From contig JANQPV010000009.1 of the NCBI GenBank assembly GCA_028285305.1, positions 1 to 64,000 of the forward strand: a DNA stretch of 64,000 bases. Reading direction: 5' to 3'. Shown piece by piece: positions 62,434-64,000 of this stretch. Each line of letters begins with the position of its first letter. The stretch's first letter is position 1. A program made the position numbers and the translations under genes. The stretch comes from Alphaproteobacteria bacterium (lineage in GTDB: Bacteria > Pseudomonadota > Alphaproteobacteria > SMXP01). Under the pieces are notes generated by a model. That model was given only the letters and a program-made list of their open reading frames with translations, had not been told where the DNA came from and did not search any database.

Positions 62434-62451
62434 AGACGTTGGTTGCGTCCC

Positions 62452-63222
62452 TTAGTCTATCTGACTGCTCGTGGGGCGGTGGTTCGCATAGATTTCAAGC
62501 ACCCATTTGCCGCCTGGATGCGACCGCCACTCTTCTAGCCAGCCATCGACGCGCGGCGGCGTCGGACTGGGCCAACTCATGGACGGCGAGGGTGGGCTCA
62601 CCCCGATTGCAAGGATCGACGCTGCCGCGAGATCGGCGATGCTGAATCGCTCGCCCACCAAAAAGCCAGAGGGCTGGACGTTTGCCTCTATGTAGTCGAA
62701 GCCTCGGCGTGTTGTCTTGAGGGCCGCCGCGACCCCTTCAGGTGAGTCACATCCCAATGCTTTGCGCAGCCGAGGTGCCATGCGCGCAGTCAAAAGACCG
62801 TACATCGTCCGTATAGCCCTTCCATGATGGACCCCGAATATTTCCGCCACATACTGAGGATGATTCAAAAGTATGTCGAACAAGGCGGCGCGGATGTTTG
62901 GGCCGATGTCCTCGTCGAATACTCTTTGAATCTCTAGTGTTCGGGCTTGCTCTTCCGGGTCTTCGGGAAGGAGCGGGCGTTCCGGGTATCTGGTGTCGAG
63001 TTGCGCCAGAATTTCCGCCGAACCGTTGACCACCTCTCCATTGTCAAACCGAACGACGGGCACTTGGCGCTGACCGGTGAGCTTTTGAACCGGCCTTGCT
63101 TGCAGGGGCGGCATGAAGGATTTCCGGATATGGGGAACGGCTTTGTGGTCGAGCCCCCAGCGCGCCTTTTCGTTGTAGTGCGAATAATTCAGTTGCCACA
63201 GTTCGACTTTGGATTTTGACAT
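62452..63222 (-). CDS. Glutathione S-transferase family protein
   Basis: A 256-residue GST: VELWQLNYSHYNEKARWGLD opens the thioredoxin-like domain, LTGQRQVPVVRFDNGEVVNG has the cis-Pro, and then SAEILAQLDTRYPERPLLPE. The C-terminal helical domain includes LVGERFSIADLAAASILAIG. The N-terminal NYSHYNEKARW replaces the usual SPxxxR with SHYNEKAR, as in several bacterial GSTs. GGAGGTCGCTC precedes the ATG at 63222. It is divergent from a TetR gene and likely repressed by it. Confidence 0.92.
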   Translation of the reverse strand: MSKSKVELWQLNYSHYNEKARWGLDHKAVPHIRKSFMPPLQARPVQKLTGQRQVPVVRFDNGEVVNGSAEILAQLDTRYPERPLLPEDPEEQARTLEIQRVFDEDIGPNIRAALFDILLNHPQYVAEIFGVHHGRAIRTMYGLLTARMAPRLRKALGCDSPEGVAAALKTTRRGFDYIEANVQPSGFLVGERFSIADLAAASILAIGVSPPSPSMSWPSPTPPRVDGWLEEWRSHPGGKWVLEIYANHRPTSSQID

Positions 63223-63235
63223 GAGCGACCTCCTA

Positions 63236-63280
63236 TTGCATGATGATTAACATGCAAATTGAGTGATGATCAACATGCAA
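63236..63280. promoter_or_regulatory. Inverted and direct repeats, TetR operator
   Basis: TTGCATG (63236-63242) and CATGCAA (63251-63257) form a 7-bp inverted repeat over an 8-bp spacer. TGATGATTAACATGCAA (63241-63257) recurs at 63264-63280 with one change, 23 bp downstream. The sites fill the short gap between a GST start (63222) and a TetR start (63293), so they are the probable operators of that TetR protein. Confidence 0.7.
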
Positions 63281-63292
63281 TAGAGGCCGCTG

Positions 63293-63868
63293 ATGCGCTA
63301 TAGTCGGGAGCATAAGGAGAAAACGAAACAAAGGATCATCCGGGTGGCCGGACGGCTCTTTCGGAAGAAAGGGTATGACGGCGTCGGTATTGATGACATT
63401 ATGGCGGCGGCCAAACTCACCAGAGGGGGGTTCTACGGATACTTCAAATCAAAAGCGGATCTGTTCGCCCATGCGATCAGTCAGCAACCTGATTTTGTGA
63501 CCCGTTTGAGGGCTCGCAATGGCAGCACGCCGCGTTCGCTGCGAGAAGCAGCCAAGAAGGAAGTGGAGGGCTATTTGCATCCCTTCCATCGGAAAATGGT
63601 TGGCGAAGGGTGTGAGCTGGCGTCACTCTCCGTAGACACCGCCAGAGCATCCAAGGCTGCGCAAGAAGGATATGCCGCCCAAGTCAAGGAACTCATTGCC
63701 GAGTTTGAGCGGGGCATGGACGATGGTCCTGCTGCGCAAAGTCGTGCGATCCGGGCCATGGTGATGTGCGTGGGCGGATTGCTCATCGCCCGCGGAATGG
63801 GCGATGACGAACTTGCCATCGAAGTCCTCGCCGCCGCCCGGGAGGGTGCGAAGCGGGAGCTGGGTTAG
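63293..63868 (+). CDS. TetR/AcrR-family regulator
   Basis: A 191-residue repressor. The N-terminal helix-turn-helix is EKTKQRIIRVAGRLFRKKGY followed by VGIDDIMAAAKLTRGGFYGY and FKSKADLFAHAI. The ligand domain contains two conserved-looking cysteines (GEGCELASLS, MVMCVGG). The TxxGxFYxxFxSK pattern is typical of TetR proteins that sense reactive or xenobiotic compounds (YcfQ/NemR-like). It is divergent from a GST gene and adjacent to a repeat array. The last 130 bp of the window show no gene. Confidence 0.93.
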   Translation: MRYSREHKEKTKQRIIRVAGRLFRKKGYDGVGIDDIMAAAKLTRGGFYGYFKSKADLFAHAISQQPDFVTRLRARNGSTPRSLREAAKKEVEGYLHPFHRKMVGEGCELASLSVDTARASKAAQEGYAAQVKELIAEFERGMDDGPAAQSRAIRAMVMCVGGLLIARGMGDDELAIEVLAAAREGAKRELG

Positions 63869-64000
63869 CACCGTGCGTTTGCTCGATTGATTCTTGATCA
63901 ACCGGTTCGTAAGATCATATCTGGAAACGTCTCATTCGCTCTGGGGCTCCATTGGTCCAGTGCGGGTGGCGCCGTCTTCGATCCCCGTTTCCGGGCATAA

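Overview
The window looks like chromosomal DNA from an aerobic Alphaproteobacterium of moderate-to-high GC. The evidence is the gene content: DUF1289, TIGR02281-type aspartic protease, DUF3108, many FadE/PimC-type acyl-CoA dehydrogenases, several glutathione S-transferases, cobS/cobT and thiC. A dispersed palindromic repeat of the kind that starts CGTCATTGCGAG and contains GGCAATC fits the same group. I could not place it at genus level. I saw no rRNA, tRNA, insertion sequence, prophage or CRISPR array.

Layout. 0.2-3.6 kb: a minus-strand trio (DUF1330 protein, small unknown, secreted unknown) divergent from a LysR regulator, then a TauE/SafE-type transporter. 3.7-8.0 kb: envelope genes (DUF4139 protein, MscS-type channel, small membrane protein). 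8.0-13.6 kb: a TetR regulator and alpha/beta hydrolase sharing a perfect 34-bp palindrome, an LLM oxidoreductase, a two-lobed aspartic protease, a winged-helix-like protein and phosphomannomutase/phosphoglucomutase. 13.8-16.2 kb: SRPBCC, crotonase and acyl-CoA dehydrogenase operon. 16.3-22.5 kb: membrane aspartic protease, DUF1289 protein, epoxide hydrolase, VOC protein, two membrane proteins and divergent cobS/cobT. 22.6-28.1 kb: a six-gene acyl-CoA operon (two dehydrogenases, GST, crotonase, quinol-monooxygenase-like protein, third dehydrogenase). 28.2-38.3 kb: APH(6)-like kinase, another dehydrogenase, MFE-2-like SDR, patatin lipase, LLM oxidoreductase, acyltransferase, then a dehydrogenase, hydrolase and L-2-hydroxyglutarate-oxidase-like operon. 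38.3-43.9 kb: malic enzyme, DUF3108 protein, an overlapping trio (membrane protein, uracil-DNA glycosylase, lipoprotein hydrolase) and a methyltransferase-like protein. 44.1-45.7 kb: four small AT-richer genes of unknown function. 46.1-48.2 kb: TPP riboswitch and thiC. 48.2-56.8 kb: crotonase, MFS exporter, a TPR/DUF900 protein that looks catalytically dead, GST, crotonase and an MsbA-like ABC exporter. 56.9-61.6 kb: GFA protein, nitroreductase, amidohydrolase, metallo-beta-lactamase-fold enzyme and GST. 61.6-63.9 kb: ArsR/SRPBCC pair, then a GST divergent from a TetR regulator.

The unifying theme is acyl-CoA beta-oxidation of an unusual substrate plus detoxification: six acyl-CoA dehydrogenases, four crotonases, an SDR, lipases and hydrolases, four GSTs, an epoxide hydrolase and two luciferase-like monooxygenases. 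Four dehydrogenases are close paralogs with glutamate at the isovaleryl-CoA-dehydrogenase position instead of the MCAD position. One of them is paired with a divergent PimD-like partner, as in heteromeric dehydrogenases acting on dicarboxylyl- or steroid-derived CoA esters. The substrate cannot be read from sequence alone. The best leads for something undescribed are the orphan small-gene block, the DUF900 pseudo-hydrolase, and several compact regulator/operator modules.
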